Origin: Sphingomonas phyllosphaerae FA2
GTDB lineage: Bacteria > Pseudomonadota > Alphaproteobacteria > Sphingomonadales > Sphingomonadaceae
NCBI RefSeq assembly: GCF_000427645.1
Contig: NZ_KE386571.1
Coordinates: 868,001 to 932,000 of the forward strand
Length of the DNA: 64,000 bases
Reading direction: 5' to 3'
In this document: positions 45,158 to 54,714 of the stretch, one piece after another
Position numbering within the stretch: the stretch's first letter is position 1
Layout: every line of letters begins with the position of its first letter
Made by a program: the position numbers and the translations under genes
Notes under the pieces: model-generated
Seen by the model: the letters and a program-made list of their open reading frames with translations, nothing else
Told to the model about the DNA's origin: nothing
Databases searched by the model: none

Positions 45158-45829
45158 TTAGTGATACCATTGCATCACGGATGCCGAGAACGGCGTCCAC
45201 CAGCCGATCTTCACCCCGGCGTCCGCAAGGCGGTCACCCGTCCACGCGTTGCAGGTCCTGATCGCATCGTAGCGGCCCGATGCGGGGTAGAAGGCGTCAT
45301 AGCCGGCGTAGCCGCGGATCGCCACGCCGCTTGCGCGGCTGGCGCGGATCGCGGCAGCTAGGCGGCGATATTCGGCGGGCTTTAGTACGATCGCTCGCAC
45401 ATCCTTCGATGCCTGCGGACGGGGGATGTGTTCGACGTGGAGCAAGGTTTCATCGCTGCCGAAGGCTGCGTGCAGGACGGTGATCGGCCGCACATCCGAC
45501 CATGTCGGGGTGCCGAGGAAGAAATTCCGCTCGCCCCAGCCGACCGCGACGTGATCGTTCGCGGCGTAGCGGGGATCGGGAAGATCGGCGGCGGGGAAGT
45601 CGTCGGTCCAGTCGATCCCGGCGGCGCGCTTCGGCATGACGATCCCGGTGTGGACGCCATTGTCCTCGATCCAGATCGTCACGCCTTGGGATACCGGCGC
45701 GCGCCAGTCGCGGTTGCGCGGTATCGTCGACAGTGCAGTGCCGACGAGCAGATAGACGAACGCCACGACCGCGAACACGCCGAGCGCGCGCGCCGCGTTC
45801 GTCGCGATCCGCTTCAATGCGCGCGGCAC
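45158..45829 (-). CDS. DUF2459 / TIGR02117-type protein
   Basis: 223 aa. One N-terminal membrane helix (~15-35), then the family signature IEDNGVHTGIVMP, GWGERNFFLGTPTW (~98), LHVEHIPRPQ and RTCNAWTGDRLADAG ... PFSASVMQW. The NGVHTG and CNAWT motifs suggest a papain-like (NlpC-type) fold with Cys and His. In other bacteria this family lies near urease genes; none here. Confidence 0.85.
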   Translation of the reverse strand: MPRALKRIATNAARALGVFAVVAFVYLLVGTALSTIPRNRDWRAPVSQGVTIWIEDNGVHTGIVMPKRAAGIDWTDDFPAADLPDPRYAANDHVAVGWGERNFFLGTPTWSDVRPITVLHAAFGSDETLLHVEHIPRPQASKDVRAIVLKPAEYRRLAAAIRASRASGVAIRGYAGYDAFYPASGRYDAIRTCNAWTGDRLADAGVKIGWWTPFSASVMQWYH

Positions 45830-45833
45830 CGCG

Positions 45834-46778
45834 TCACAGGTCGAGCGCCCAGCCGTCGCGGCCCTTCGGGTCGATCGGGCGGGTGGGGACGTAGCGCTCG
45901 GCGCCGGCGGTCAGCCGCAGGATCGACCAGTCGCCGCGGCGGTCGACCGCCTCGACCGTGCAGCCGCAGGCGGTGAACGCGCGCTCGACCTCCTGACGCT
46001 GGGTTTCCAGCAGGCCGGCGAGCACGATCGCGGCGTGCGGGGTGGCGATCGCGGCGACCTCGGGCGCCATCGAGATCAGCGGGCCGGCGAGGATGTTGGC
46101 GATCAGCAGGTCATAGGGCGCGCGCGCGGCGATCGCCTCCGACAGTGCGCCGTCCGCAACGATCAGTTCGATGCCCTCGACATGGTTCGCGGCCATGTTC
46201 TCGCGGGTGACGTCGATCGCGGCGGGGTCGATGTCGGTCGCGGTGATCGCGGCAGCGGGCCAGAGATAAGCGGCGGCGAAGGCGAGCAGCCCGGTGCCGG
46301 TGCCGAGATCGATGACGTTGGTGACCGCGCGATCCGCCAGTCCGTCGAGCATCGCGAGGCAGCCCGAGGTGGTGGCGTGGTGCCCGGTGCCGAACGCCTG
46401 GCCCGCGTCGATCAGGAACGCGCGCCCGCCGTCCGGCGCCTCGACCGGATGCGCGCTGGTGTGGACGACGAAGCGGCCCTCGCGGATCGGCTCCAGCCCG
46501 GCCTGGCTCATCGTCACCCAGTCCTGCGCGGTGAGCGGGGTGACGGTCGGCGCGGTGCCCGCGGCGCTCGGCACCAGCGCGGTGAGCGCGGCGAGCATCG
46601 CGGCGTCGGGCTCGTGCTCGCAATAAGCGTCTAGCCGCCAATGCTCGCGATCGTCCTCGACCTCCTCGGTGGTCATCAGCACCGCGTCGATCGCCAGATC
46701 GTCGGCGGCGTCGATCGCCTCGGCCTCGGCGCGGGTGCAAGGGAGGGTGACGCGCCAGCTGTCGATGTCAGCGGACAT
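45834..46778 (-). CDS. prmA: Ribosomal protein L11 methyltransferase PrmA
   Basis: 314 aa. Substrate-recognition N-terminus, then DAGQAFGTGHHATT (~140), SAM motif I DLGTGTGLLAFAAA (~175), acidic TATDIDP, and the NILA motif (~240) that replaces NPPY in PrmA. It trimethylates ribosomal protein L11. Overlaps the next upstream gene (SDR) by 11 bp. The N-terminal ~100 residues are typical length. Confidence 0.9.
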   Translation of the reverse strand: MSADIDSWRVTLPCTRAEAEAIDAADDLAIDAVLMTTEEVEDDREHWRLDAYCEHEPDAAMLAALTALVPSAAGTAPTVTPLTAQDWVTMSQAGLEPIREGRFVVHTSAHPVEAPDGGRAFLIDAGQAFGTGHHATTSGCLAMLDGLADRAVTNVIDLGTGTGLLAFAAAYLWPAAAITATDIDPAAIDVTRENMAANHVEGIELIVADGALSEAIAARAPYDLLIANILAGPLISMAPEVAAIATPHAAIVLAGLLETQRQEVERAFTACGCTVEAVDRRGDWSILRLTAGAERYVPTRPIDPKGRDGWALDL

Positions 46779-47466
46779 AGCTGGCTCCGTTGATGTCGAG
46801 GACCGCGCCGGTCATCGACGGCGGGGCGTCGATCGCGCAGAAGCGTGCGAGCGTCGCGACCTCTTCCGGCTGCGCGACGCGGCCGAGCGGAATGTCGGCG
46901 AGCAATTTGTCGCCGCCGCGGCTGGCGAGATAATCGTCGGCCATGCCGGTCATCGTAAAGCCGGGGCAGATCGCAAAGGCGAGGATGTTCTGCGCCGCAT
47001 AGCCGCGCGCGATCGTCTTGGTCATCGCAACCAGCCCGGCCTTGGCGGCGGCGTAATGCCAGTGCGCGGGCGAGTCGCCGCGCCAGGCGGCGCGGCTGGC
47101 GACGTTGACCAACCGCCCGCCGCCATTGCCCTGCCAGTGGCGGACCGCGTGGCGCGAGAGCTGCGCCGCGGCGGTGAGGTTGATACGCTGCGTGCGCTCC
47201 CAGCCGGCGAGCCAATCGGCATCGTCACCGTCGAGCGGATTGGCCTCGAACACGCCGGCATTGTTGATGAGCACGTCGATGCGCCCATCAAGACGCTCCA
47301 GCGCCTCGGCCCAGAGTGCGTCGGGGGCGGCGGGGTCGGCGAAGTCGGCTGCGATGCCGCTGGTGGTGCCCTGTCCGGCGACCACCACATCGGGGATCGC
47401 AGCCAAGGCTTCGGCGATCGCGGCGCCGATGCCGCGGCTGGCGCCGGTAATGAGGATGTTGGTCAT
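46768..47466 (-). CDS. SDR family oxidoreductase
   Basis: 232 aa. Cofactor motif TGASRGIG (7-14), NNAG (~75), catalytic Ser in NVASRAAWRG and YAAAK (Tyr/Lys ~140-144), PGFTMT. Glycine at the end of strand 2 and an AGQG loop make NADP or NAD choice unclear. It resembles FabG-like reductases; the substrate is unknown. Overlaps prmA by 11 bp, so the two genes are probably one transcript. Confidence 0.87.
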   Translation of the reverse strand: MTNILITGASRGIGAAIAEALAAIPDVVVAGQGTTSGIAADFADPAAPDALWAEALERLDGRIDVLINNAGVFEANPLDGDDADWLAGWERTQRINLTAAAQLSRHAVRHWQGNGGGRLVNVASRAAWRGDSPAHWHYAAAKAGLVAMTKTIARGYAAQNILAFAICPGFTMTGMADDYLASRGGDKLLADIPLGRVAQPEEVATLARFCAIDAPPSMTGAVLDINGASYVR

Positions 47467-47494
47467 GGCGCCGTCTGTAACGACGCCGCGGCGA

Positions 47495-48844
47495 TCAGGC
47501 TACGTTGGCGAAGCCGTCCGCTTCGGCGCGCAGCGTCTCGAAACGCTCGGCGATCATCTCGAACGACTGGCCGAGCGACTCGACCTCGCCCGCCACGGTC
47601 TGCGTACCCTGCCGGATTGCGGCGATCGTGTGCGACATCGAATCGGCGGTAAGCGCGGTTTCGTCCACCGCGGCGGTGATCGCAGTAACGGTGCGCGCCT
47701 GTTCGAACATCGACTCGTTGATCTGCGACGCGGCGGCGTGGAGCCGCTCGATGCTCGACTGGATCGAAGCGGATTTGTCGACCGTGACGCGGGTCGCGGC
47801 CTGGATCGCGGCGATCTTGGCGGCGATGTCGTCGGTGGCGCGCGCGGTCTGATTGGCGAGGCTCTTCACTTCCTGCGCGACGACCGCGAAGCCGCGGCCG
47901 GCGTCACCGGCGCGCGCGGCCTCGATCGTGGCGTTGAGCGCGAGCAGGTTGGTCTGGCCGGCGATGTCGCGGATGAGGCCAAGGATCGACTCGATCGACT
48001 TGGCATGTTCGTCGAGCGCCGCGGAGGCGGCGACCGCACCATCCGCCTGATCGGTCGCGGCGGTCAGCGTCTGCGTCGCGATGTGCATGTCGCGCTGAAC
48101 GCTGCCGATCGCGTTGATCAGCCCGGCGGCGGTGGACGCGGCATCGCGCATCGCCAGCGCGGATTGCTCCGCGGCGACCGAAACCTCGCTGGTCTTCTCG
48201 ATCATCCCGCTGGCGGCACCGGCGGTCGAGCGCGCGCGGTCGCGCACGACGCGGCCGCGCGCAGCGATCGCGTCGATGCCGGTGCCGACGCGCGCGCGGA
48301 ACTCCGCGGCATGTTCGGCGCGCTGCGCCCGGGCGCGCGCGACGCCGATCGCGCCGAGTTGCGTCGTCAGCAAATCCGATTCGAGCATCGCCATCCGCAG
48401 CAGCGTATTGGCGAGGCGCAGCATCCGCGGCGTATCGCTGCCGACCGCCGCCGCGACGAGCGTATTGGTACGGCAATGTGCCGCGACCAGCGCCGAGAGC
48501 AGCGCGGTGAGCGGAACGCCCGCCGCCTGCGAGTCATCGACCTGTCCGACGATCATCGCCTCCCATGCCGCGCTCAGCGGCGAGCGGTAGCGCAATTGCG
48601 CGTGGCCGACCGCCTTGCGCACCCGCCCCTCGATCTCCGCCGGTAGCAGGGCGCGGATCGTGGCCGGGGCGTTGGGGAGCGACGTCAAGTGCGTCCAGAA
48701 GGCGGTGGCAACTTCGGTCCAGCCGTCGCACGCGTCCAGGATTTCGGCGATTTCCGCACAATCCGCCGACACGCGGCCGCAGGGATCGAAGTCCCGCGCG
48801 CGGTCGGCCAATGGTCGCATATCGTGGTGGACGAGCGAGTTCAT
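47495..48844 (-). CDS. Soluble methyl-accepting chemotaxis-type protein 1
   Basis: 449 aa, no membrane segment. The N-terminal ~170 residues are all-helical and unassigned, with several His ([14 protein letters not shown]). The C-terminal signalling domain has the highly conserved tip [22 protein letters not shown] continuing into [15 protein letters not shown]. The tip is nearly identical to that of the neighbouring protein. It should form dimers that would contact CheA/CheW, or act in another signalling complex; no che genes are in the window. The helical sensor looks like a degenerate globin-coupled-sensor domain (inference). Confidence 0.88.
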   Translation of the reverse strand: MNSLVHHDMRPLADRARDFDPCGRVSADCAEIAEILDACDGWTEVATAFWTHLTSLPNAPATIRALLPAEIEGRVRKAVGHAQLRYRSPLSAAWEAMIVGQVDDSQAAGVPLTALLSALVAAHCRTNTLVAAAVGSDTPRMLRLANTLLRMAMLESDLLTTQLGAIGVARARAQRAEHAAEFRARVGTGIDAIAARGRVVRDRARSTAGAASGMIEKTSEVSVAAEQSALAMRDAASTAAGLINAIGSVQRDMHIATQTLTAATDQADGAVAASAALDEHAKSIESILGLIRDIAGQTNLLALNATIEAARAGDAGRGFAVVAQEVKSLANQTARATDDIAAKIAAIQAATRVTVDKSASIQSSIERLHAAASQINESMFEQARTVTAITAAVDETALTADSMSHTIAAIRQGTQTVAGEVESLGQSFEMIAERFETLRAEADGFANVA

Positions 48845-48863
48845 CGTGGCGTTCCCCGGAACG

Positions 48864-50252
48864 TCAGGCGGCGACGCGGGTCGCGAAATTGCCGGCGCGC
48901 GTGTCGAGATCGCCGAGCCGGCTGGCCAGTGATTCGAAGCCCGAGCCGAGCTGATCGATCTCACTGGCCACCGCTTCGGTATCGGCACGGATCGTGGCGA
49001 TGGTGTGCGACATCGAGTCGGCGGCGAGCGCGGTCTCGTCGACCGCCGCGGTGATCGCGGTGACGGTCTGCGCCTGCGATTCCATCGCGTGGCGGATGCG
49101 TGTCGCCGAATCCTGCACCTCGGCGACGGTGTGACGGATCGATGCGGACGTATCGACCGTGACGCGGGTCGCTGCCTGGATCGCGGCGATCTTCGCGGCG
49201 ATGTCGTCGGTGGCGCGTGCGGTCTGGTTGGCGAGGCTCTTCACCTCCTGCGCGACGACCGCGAAGCCTCGGCCGGCGTCACCTGCGCGCGCGGCCTCGA
49301 TCGTAGCGTTGAGCGCGAGCAGATTGGTCTGGCCGGCGATGTCGCGGATGAGGCCAAGGATCGACTCGATCGATTTGGCATGGTCACTGAGCGCGCCCGA
49401 CACGGTCACGGCGTCGCCGGCCTGCGAGGCGGCGCGGGTGGCGATATCCGCGGCGACCTCGACCTCGGCGCGCGCATCCTCGATCGCGCGGATCAGCCCC
49501 GCCGCCGTCGAGGCAGCGTCGCGCATCGCAACGGCGGATTGTTCGGCGGCAGCGGCGACCTCGCTGGTCTTGCCCAGCATTCCGCGTGCGGACGAGGAGG
49601 CGACCGACGCCTGCGAGCGCAGGCTGTGTCCCTCGTGCGTCGTAGCCTCCACCGTCACTGCGATCTCGTTCCGGAAGTCCGCGGCGAGCTTGTCGCGTGC
49701 GCCCTGCGCGCTGTGGGCCGAATAGACCGAGTAGATCGCGACGGTGATCTCGCCCTCCAGCGCCGACAGCCGCATCAGCGTGTCGATGAGCTGCGGCAGG
49801 CGCGGGTCCTCGCGCGGCACGCTGGCCATCAGCGCGCCGAGTGCGGCACGATCGCTGGCGCTGATCATCGCCAGCAGCGCCATCGGCGACACGTTGGCGC
49901 CATAGGCCGAGGCGACCGACCGTTCGATCGACTCCACCCATGCGCGTTCACGGGTACGCAGGAAGCGATTTTCGAGGAAGGCGACGCCGATATCGATCAT
50001 CCGCTCGCTTTCGTACGAGGCGTGATTGGCGGTGGTGCCGAAGCAGCGCTTCCAATGCGACCAATAGGCGTCGGCGATCACACGCGCCTGCGGACGCAGC
50101 GTCTCCCAGGCGTCCCGCGCGGCGCGCGTCAGCTCGCCCTCCAGATCGAACACGTCGAAACGTGCGTTGAGATCCAGCGCGGCGGCGACGGATCCGATCG
50201 GTGGCAAATCGTTGGGCAACACCTGCTCCGTGCAGTAGGGAAGGATCGGCAT
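48864..50252 (-). CDS. Soluble methyl-accepting chemotaxis-type protein 2
   Basis: 462 aa, no membrane segment. The N-terminal ~160 residues ([20 protein letters not shown] ... [32 protein letters not shown]) follow the pattern of protoglobin-like globin-coupled sensors, but the proximal-His position appears not to be His, so haem binding is doubtful. The C-terminal MCP domain shares a block of ~75 residues almost unchanged with the downstream paralogue 19 bp away. Tandem duplication is likely. The start ATG lies 150 bp from the divergent sdhC. Confidence 0.88.
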   Translation of the reverse strand: MPILPYCTEQVLPNDLPPIGSVAAALDLNARFDVFDLEGELTRAARDAWETLRPQARVIADAYWSHWKRCFGTTANHASYESERMIDIGVAFLENRFLRTRERAWVESIERSVASAYGANVSPMALLAMISASDRAALGALMASVPREDPRLPQLIDTLMRLSALEGEITVAIYSVYSAHSAQGARDKLAADFRNEIAVTVEATTHEGHSLRSQASVASSSARGMLGKTSEVAAAAEQSAVAMRDAASTAAGLIRAIEDARAEVEVAADIATRAASQAGDAVTVSGALSDHAKSIESILGLIRDIAGQTNLLALNATIEAARAGDAGRGFAVVAQEVKSLANQTARATDDIAAKIAAIQAATRVTVDTSASIRHTVAEVQDSATRIRHAMESQAQTVTAITAAVDETALAADSMSHTIATIRADTEAVASEIDQLGSGFESLASRLGDLDTRAGNFATRVAA

Positions 50253-50403
50253 CGTACTAGCCGCGATCCGTTAACAGCGGGTTAGGGACCGGGGTCGACT
50301 TTGGCAGGGGCGATCCGCCCACCGCGCTTGCATCGTGCGCGCCGTGGACGCATAGACCGCCGCAAACTCGCCAGCACCGGCCCATATTCAAGGAATTTCG
50401 CGC

Positions 50404-50829
50404 TTGGCCTCGAAACCCGCCCGCCCGCGCAGCCCGCACCTGTTCAGCGGCCCCATGCAAATCCACTATCGCTGGAGCCCGGCGATGACGGTGTCGATCG
50501 TGCACCGCGTGACCGGGACGGGCATGGCGACGGTGGGGACCCTGCTGCTGGTGTGGTGGCTGGCCGCGATCGCGGCCGGCCCCGGCGCTTATGGCGTGTT
50601 CCTCGACGTGTTCACCACCTCGACCGGATCGCTCAACATCCTGGGCTGGGTGGTCGGCGTCGGGCTGACGTGGTCGGTGTTCCAGCACATGATGAGCGGC
50701 ATCCGCCATCTGGTGCTCGATACCGGAGCGGCGTTCGAGTTGAAGGTAAACCGGCGGCTGGCGGTGCTGACCTTCGTCGCCTCGATCGCGCTGACGGTGG
50801 CGTTCTGGCTTTTCCTGGGGATCAAGTAA
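50404..50829 (+). CDS. sdhC: Succinate dehydrogenase cytochrome b556 subunit
   Basis: 141 aa from a TTG at 50404, chosen because AAGGAA lies 7-8 bases upstream and it yields the family start (MASKPARPRSPHL). Signatures: SPHLFSGPMQIHYRW, SIVHRVTGTGM, and the haem-ligand segment HMMSGIRHLVLD. Three membrane helices. Anchors the complex and binds haem b and quinone. The stop shares a base with sdhD (TAATG). Confidence 0.92.
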   Translation: MASKPARPRSPHLFSGPMQIHYRWSPAMTVSIVHRVTGTGMATVGTLLLVWWLAAIAAGPGAYGVFLDVFTTSTGSLNILGWVVGVGLTWSVFQHMMSGIRHLVLDTGAAFELKVNRRLAVLTFVASIALTVAFWLFLGIK

Positions 50830-51206
50830 TGGGTACCGAGATTGGCCGCGTGCGCGGTCTGGGCAGCGCCGGGCATGGCGCGCAGCATTGGTGGCATCAC
50901 AAGCTGACCGCAGGCAGCAACTTCCTGCTGCTCGTCTGGCTGCTTACCTCGATCGCCACGCTGCCGTCCTATGACCATGCCACGGTGCGGATCTGGCTGC
51001 AGTCGGCTTGGGTCGCGGTGCCGATGGTGCTGTTCATCGCCTCGGTCTTCTACCATTTCCGCCTCGGACTGCAGGTCGTGATCGAGGATTACGCTCACAA
51101 GGAAAGCCGTTTCGTGCTGACCGTGCTGGTGACCGTGTTCACCTTCGCCACGGCCGGCACCGCCATCTTCTCGATCCTCAAGGTCGCTTTCGGAGCCGCC
51201 GCCTGA
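50829..51206 (+). CDS. sdhD: Succinate dehydrogenase membrane anchor subunit
   Basis: 125 aa, three helices. [21 protein letters not shown] at the start and [18 protein letters not shown] (~75) with the likely second haem ligand or quinone-site residues. Overlaps sdhC by one base and sdhA by one base (TGATG). Confidence 0.93.
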   Translation: MGTEIGRVRGLGSAGHGAQHWWHHKLTAGSNFLLLVWLLTSIATLPSYDHATVRIWLQSAWVAVPMVLFIASVFYHFRLGLQVVIEDYAHKESRFVLTVLVTVFTFATAGTAIFSILKVAFGAAA

Positions 51207-53011
51207 TGTCTGCCGACGCTTACAAGATCATCGACCACACCTATGACGCGGTCGTCGTGGGTGCGGGCGGTTCCGGCCTGCGCGCCACGATGGGCATCGC
51301 CGAGAGCGGGCTGAAGACCGCCTGCATCACCAAGGTGTTTCCGACCCGGTCGCACACCGTGGCGGCGCAGGGCGGCATCGCGGCCTCGCTGGGCAACAAC
51401 ACGCCGGACCATTGGTCGTGGCACATGTTCGATACCGTCAAGGGTTCCGACTGGCTCGGCGACCAGGACGCGATCGAATATATGGTCCGCGAGGCGCCCG
51501 CCGCGGTCTACGAGCTGGAGCACGCCGGCGTGCCGTTCAGCCGCAACGACAATGGTACGATCTACCAGCGGCCGTTCGGCGGGCACATGCAGAACATGGG
51601 CGAGGGCCCCCCGGTGCAGCGCACCTGCGCCGCGGCCGACCGGACCGGCCATGCGATGCTTCACGCGCTGTATCAGCAGAGCCTGAAGTATGACGCCGAT
51701 TTCTACGTCGAATATTTCGCGCTCGACCTCATCATGGAAAATGGTGCGTGCCGCGGCGTGATCGCCTTGTGCATGGAAGACGGCTCGATCCACCGCTTCC
51801 GCGCGCATTCGGTGGTGCTGGCGACCGGCGGCGGGGGGCGCGTCTACCAGTCGGCGACCTCGGCGCACACCTGCACCGGCGACGGCAACGGCATGGCGCT
51901 GCGCGCCGGCCTCGCCTTGCAGGATATGGAGTTCGTGCAGTTCCACCCGACCGGCATCTACGGCGCGGGCGTGCTCATCACCGAGGGCGCGCGCGGCGAG
52001 GGCGGGTATCTGACCAACTCCGAGGGCGAGCGCTTCATGGAACGCTATGCGCCGTCGGCCAAGGATCTGGCGAGCCGCGACGTGGTCGCACGCTCGATGG
52101 CGATGGAGATGCGCGAGGGCCGCGGCGTCGGCAAGGACAAGGACCACATCTTCCTTCATCTCGACCATATCGATCCCAAGGTGCTGCACGAGCGGCTGCC
52201 GGGGATCACCGAGACGGGCAAGATCTTTGCGGGCGTGGACCTGACGCGCCAGCCGCTGCCGGTGACCCCGACCGTCCATTACAACATGGGTGGCATCCCC
52301 TGTAACTATCACGGCGAGGTCGTGCGGCTGAAGGATGGCGACCCGGATTCGGTGGTGCCGGGGCTGTTCGCGGTCGGCGAGGCGGCGTGCGTTTCGGTGC
52401 ACGGTGCGAACCGGCTCGGTTCGAACTCGCTGATCGATCTGGTGGTGTTCGGGCGGGCGACCGGCTTGCGCCTGAAGGAGATGCTCAAGCCGAACACGCC
52501 GCACAATCCGCTGCCCAAGGGCTCGGAGGAGATGGCGCTCGGCCGGCTCGATCATTTCCGGAACGCCAAGGGCGGCACGCCGACCGCCAAGCTGCGCGCC
52601 GAGATGCAGCGGACGATGCAGCGCCACTGCGCGGTGTTCCGCGACAGCGAGCTGCTGCGCGAGGGTGTCGGCAAGATCGAGACGATCTATCAGGGCATGA
52701 ACGACGTCAGCGTCGCGGATCGCTCGCTGATCTGGAACACCGATCTGGTCGAGACGATGGAACTCGACAATCTGATCGGCCAGGCGGTCGTGACGATGAA
52801 GAGCGCCGAGAACCGCAAGGAAAGCCGTGGTGCGCACATGCACGAGGATTTCCCCGAGCGCGACGACGCGAACTGGATGAAGCACACGATCACCACCTTC
52901 GACGGCTGGGGCGGCAAGGGTGGCGCGACCGCGATCGATTATCGCCCGGTGCACGATTACACGCTCACCGACGATGCCGAATATATCAAGCCGAAGAAGC
53001 GCGTTTACTGA
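51206..53011 (+). CDS. sdhA: Succinate dehydrogenase flavoprotein subunit
   Basis: 601 aa. FAD-binding [10 protein letters not shown] (~17-26), covalent-FAD His50 in [10 protein letters not shown], substrate-site segments [13 protein letters not shown] and [19 protein letters not shown]. Oxidises succinate to fumarate in the TCA cycle. Normally sdhB follows, but here the operon stops: a family A repeat and a ClpP-like gene come next, so sdhB must be elsewhere or beyond another arrangement. Confidence 0.97.
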   Translation: MSADAYKIIDHTYDAVVVGAGGSGLRATMGIAESGLKTACITKVFPTRSHTVAAQGGIAASLGNNTPDHWSWHMFDTVKGSDWLGDQDAIEYMVREAPAAVYELEHAGVPFSRNDNGTIYQRPFGGHMQNMGEGPPVQRTCAAADRTGHAMLHALYQQSLKYDADFYVEYFALDLIMENGACRGVIALCMEDGSIHRFRAHSVVLATGGGGRVYQSATSAHTCTGDGNGMALRAGLALQDMEFVQFHPTGIYGAGVLITEGARGEGGYLTNSEGERFMERYAPSAKDLASRDVVARSMAMEMREGRGVGKDKDHIFLHLDHIDPKVLHERLPGITETGKIFAGVDLTRQPLPVTPTVHYNMGGIPCNYHGEVVRLKDGDPDSVVPGLFAVGEAACVSVHGANRLGSNSLIDLVVFGRATGLRLKEMLKPNTPHNPLPKGSEEMALGRLDHFRNAKGGTPTAKLRAEMQRTMQRHCAVFRDSELLREGVGKIETIYQGMNDVSVADRSLIWNTDLVETMELDNLIGQAVVTMKSAENRKESRGAHMHEDFPERDDANWMKHTITTFDGWGGKGGATAIDYRPVHDYTLTDDAEYIKPKKRVY

Positions 53012-53019
53012 GGTTGGTT

Positions 53020-53101
53020 TCGTCGCCCCGGACTTGATCCGGGGCCCCGCTTTTCAGGGCGTCAGAAGAAGCGGGGCCCCGGCTCAAGGCGGGGGCGACG
53101 G
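53020..53101. repeat. GC-rich inverted repeat (family A)
   Basis: Nine bases after the sdhA stop: CGTCGCCCCGGACTTGATCC GGGGCCCCGCTT ... AAGCGGGGCCCCGGCTCAAG GCGGGGGCGACG. It sits exactly where sdhB would be expected to begin. Confidence 0.85.
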
Positions 53102-53201
53102 TTTTATAGGAGCTGCGTACTCATCGTAGCTGAGAAAGAGCGTGTGGCAAATGTCACGCCCTTTTAGCGGATCGCCGCCTTGCAGGACAGGAGCGGAACT
53201 C

Positions 53202-53801
53202 GTGCCGGGCTCGTGGCTTGAGCGCGGCATGACCGAGAACCACAACGCCGCCGCCTACCCGCTGCTCGCGGCCCCGCACATCCAGCTCCACGGCACCGTG
53301 GACGAAATGATGTACGCCAATTTCAAGGACCAGCTCGTCTCTGCGCCGAGCGACGGGCCAATCGTGGTGTCGATTACCACGCTCGGCGGCGATCCTGAAA
53401 TGGCGCGGGCGATGGGCGATTCGATCCGGCTGCTGCGCGAATATAGCGGACGTGAGGCGCTGTTCCTCGGCAAGGTCGCGGTTTATTCGGCCGGGGCGAC
53501 GTTCATGTCCGCCTTTCCGGTCGACAAGCGCTTCCTGACGCGCAACTCGCGGATCATGATTCACGAGCGGCTGATGAATTCGACCATCCAGCTCTCGGGT
53601 CCGCTCAACACGCTGGCGCCGGTGCTGAAGGCCAAGCTCAACGAGATCGAGGACTCGATCCGCATTCAGGAAGAAGGCTTCGCCGATCTTGTCCGCGGGA
53701 GCAAGGTGACGATCGACGAGATCAAGGAGCGCGCCCCGAACAATTGGTACATCGAGGCGAATGAGGCGCGTGAACTCGGGTTGGTGCTCGACATCATCTG
53801 A
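53202..53801 (+). CDS. ClpP-family protein lacking the canonical serine motif
   Basis: 199 aa from a GTG at 53202, preceded by AGGAG at 8 bases; the ATG at 53229 is the alternative (190 aa). ClpP/crotonase-type fold: VSITTLGGDPEMARAMGDSIRLL, then KRFLTRNSRIMIHERLM with the His of ClpP's MIHQP. Where ClpP has GxAASMGA around its catalytic Ser, this protein reads SAGATFMSAF, so the nucleophile is missing or displaced. It may be an inactive subunit, a binding protein or a variant protease. No clpX/clpA partner nearby. Confidence 0.8.
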   Translation: MPGSWLERGMTENHNAAAYPLLAAPHIQLHGTVDEMMYANFKDQLVSAPSDGPIVVSITTLGGDPEMARAMGDSIRLLREYSGREALFLGKVAVYSAGATFMSAFPVDKRFLTRNSRIMIHERLMNSTIQLSGPLNTLAPVLKAKLNEIEDSIRIQEEGFADLVRGSKVTIDEIKERAPNNWYIEANEARELGLVLDII

Positions 53802-53805
53802 CCGC

Positions 53806-54402
53806 TCACGCGAAGGCAGGTGCGCGGCGGAGGTGCTGATAGGCGGCGATGACCTTGCCGAGCGCTGCCTCGTGGCTGCGATCACCGCCATTGCGGTCGG
53901 GGTGATAGCGCCGGACGAGTTCGGAATAGCGTTTGCGCAGCGCGCTGCGGTCGGCATCGGGTGACAGGCCCAGTGTCTCCAGGCTGCGGCGATCGTCCTG
54001 GGACAGAGGACGCCCGTTCGTTCGCGGCGACGTGCGCGCATACTTCGCGCCGATCGCGTCGAGCGGATCGGTGAAATCGGCCCAGCGCGGTCCCTGATCC
54101 CCCATCCGCGTCTTCGAGAAGGCGCGCGTTTCTCCCTCCCATCCTGCCAGTGGTCGCTGTGCCTGATGGATTTCGTCGGCGGTCATGCCGTCGAAGTAAT
54201 TGTAACCGGCGTTGAAGGCCCGGACGTGGTCGAGGCAGAACCAGCGAAAGCGCGGCGGCCCGTCGTGCGCGCCGGCGCCCTCCAGCGGGGGTGCGCGAAA
54301 CTCGCCGGGTTCCGGGCAGCCGGGATGCGCGCATGGCTTGTCGGAGTCCGCCACCCGGCCGTGGAAACGCGTATGGGGTCGATCGTTCTGGGGTTTCACC
54401 AC
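53806..54402 (-). CDS. J-domain protein
   Basis: 198 aa from a GTG. The J domain is C-terminal (~140-195), with RYSELVRRYHPDRNGGDRS carrying the HPD motif that stimulates DnaK. The N-terminal part has two possible metal-binding Cys (CAHPGCPEPGEF) and FRWFCLDHVRAFNAGYNYFDGM, a pattern typical of DnaJ-like proteins in alphaproteobacteria. A co-chaperone of unknown client. Convergent with the ClpP-like gene; divergent from bolA. Confidence 0.9.
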   Translation of the reverse strand: MVKPQNDRPHTRFHGRVADSDKPCAHPGCPEPGEFRAPPLEGAGAHDGPPRFRWFCLDHVRAFNAGYNYFDGMTADEIHQAQRPLAGWEGETRAFSKTRMGDQGPRWADFTDPLDAIGAKYARTSPRTNGRPLSQDDRRSLETLGLSPDADRSALRKRYSELVRRYHPDRNGGDRSHEAALGKVIAAYQHLRRAPAFA

Positions 54403-54444
54403 TCACTCGTCGCTTGACGCACAAAGGGCGCTATATGGGATCGC

Positions 54445-54714
54445 ATGACTGACATCGCCACCTTGATTACCCAGCGGCTGACCGCTGCACTTTCTCCGAA
54501 CCGGCTGGAGGTCATCAACGAAAGCGCGCAGCATCGCGGGCATCTCGGCGATGACGGAACGGGCGAAAGCCATTTCCGCGTGATCGTCGAGAGTGCCGCG
54601 TTCGCCGGCCAGTCGCGGGTGGCGCGGCAACGGCTGATCAACCATGCGCTCGCCGATCTGCTCGCCGAGCGGATCCATGCGCTTGCCATCCAGGCGAAGG
54701 CGCCGGGCGAATGA
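54445..54714 (+). CDS. BolA family protein
   Basis: 89 aa. BolA fold: LITQRLTAALSPNRLEVINES, then the conserved H in GESHFRVIVESAAF and RQRLINHALADLLAE. BolA proteins bind glutaredoxin/Fe-S clusters and affect cell shape genes. Start 42 bp from the divergent J-domain gene. Overlaps the GST gene by 4 nt. Confidence 0.93.
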   Translation: MTDIATLITQRLTAALSPNRLEVINESAQHRGHLGDDGTGESHFRVIVESAAFAGQSRVARQRLINHALADLLAERIHALAIQAKAPGE

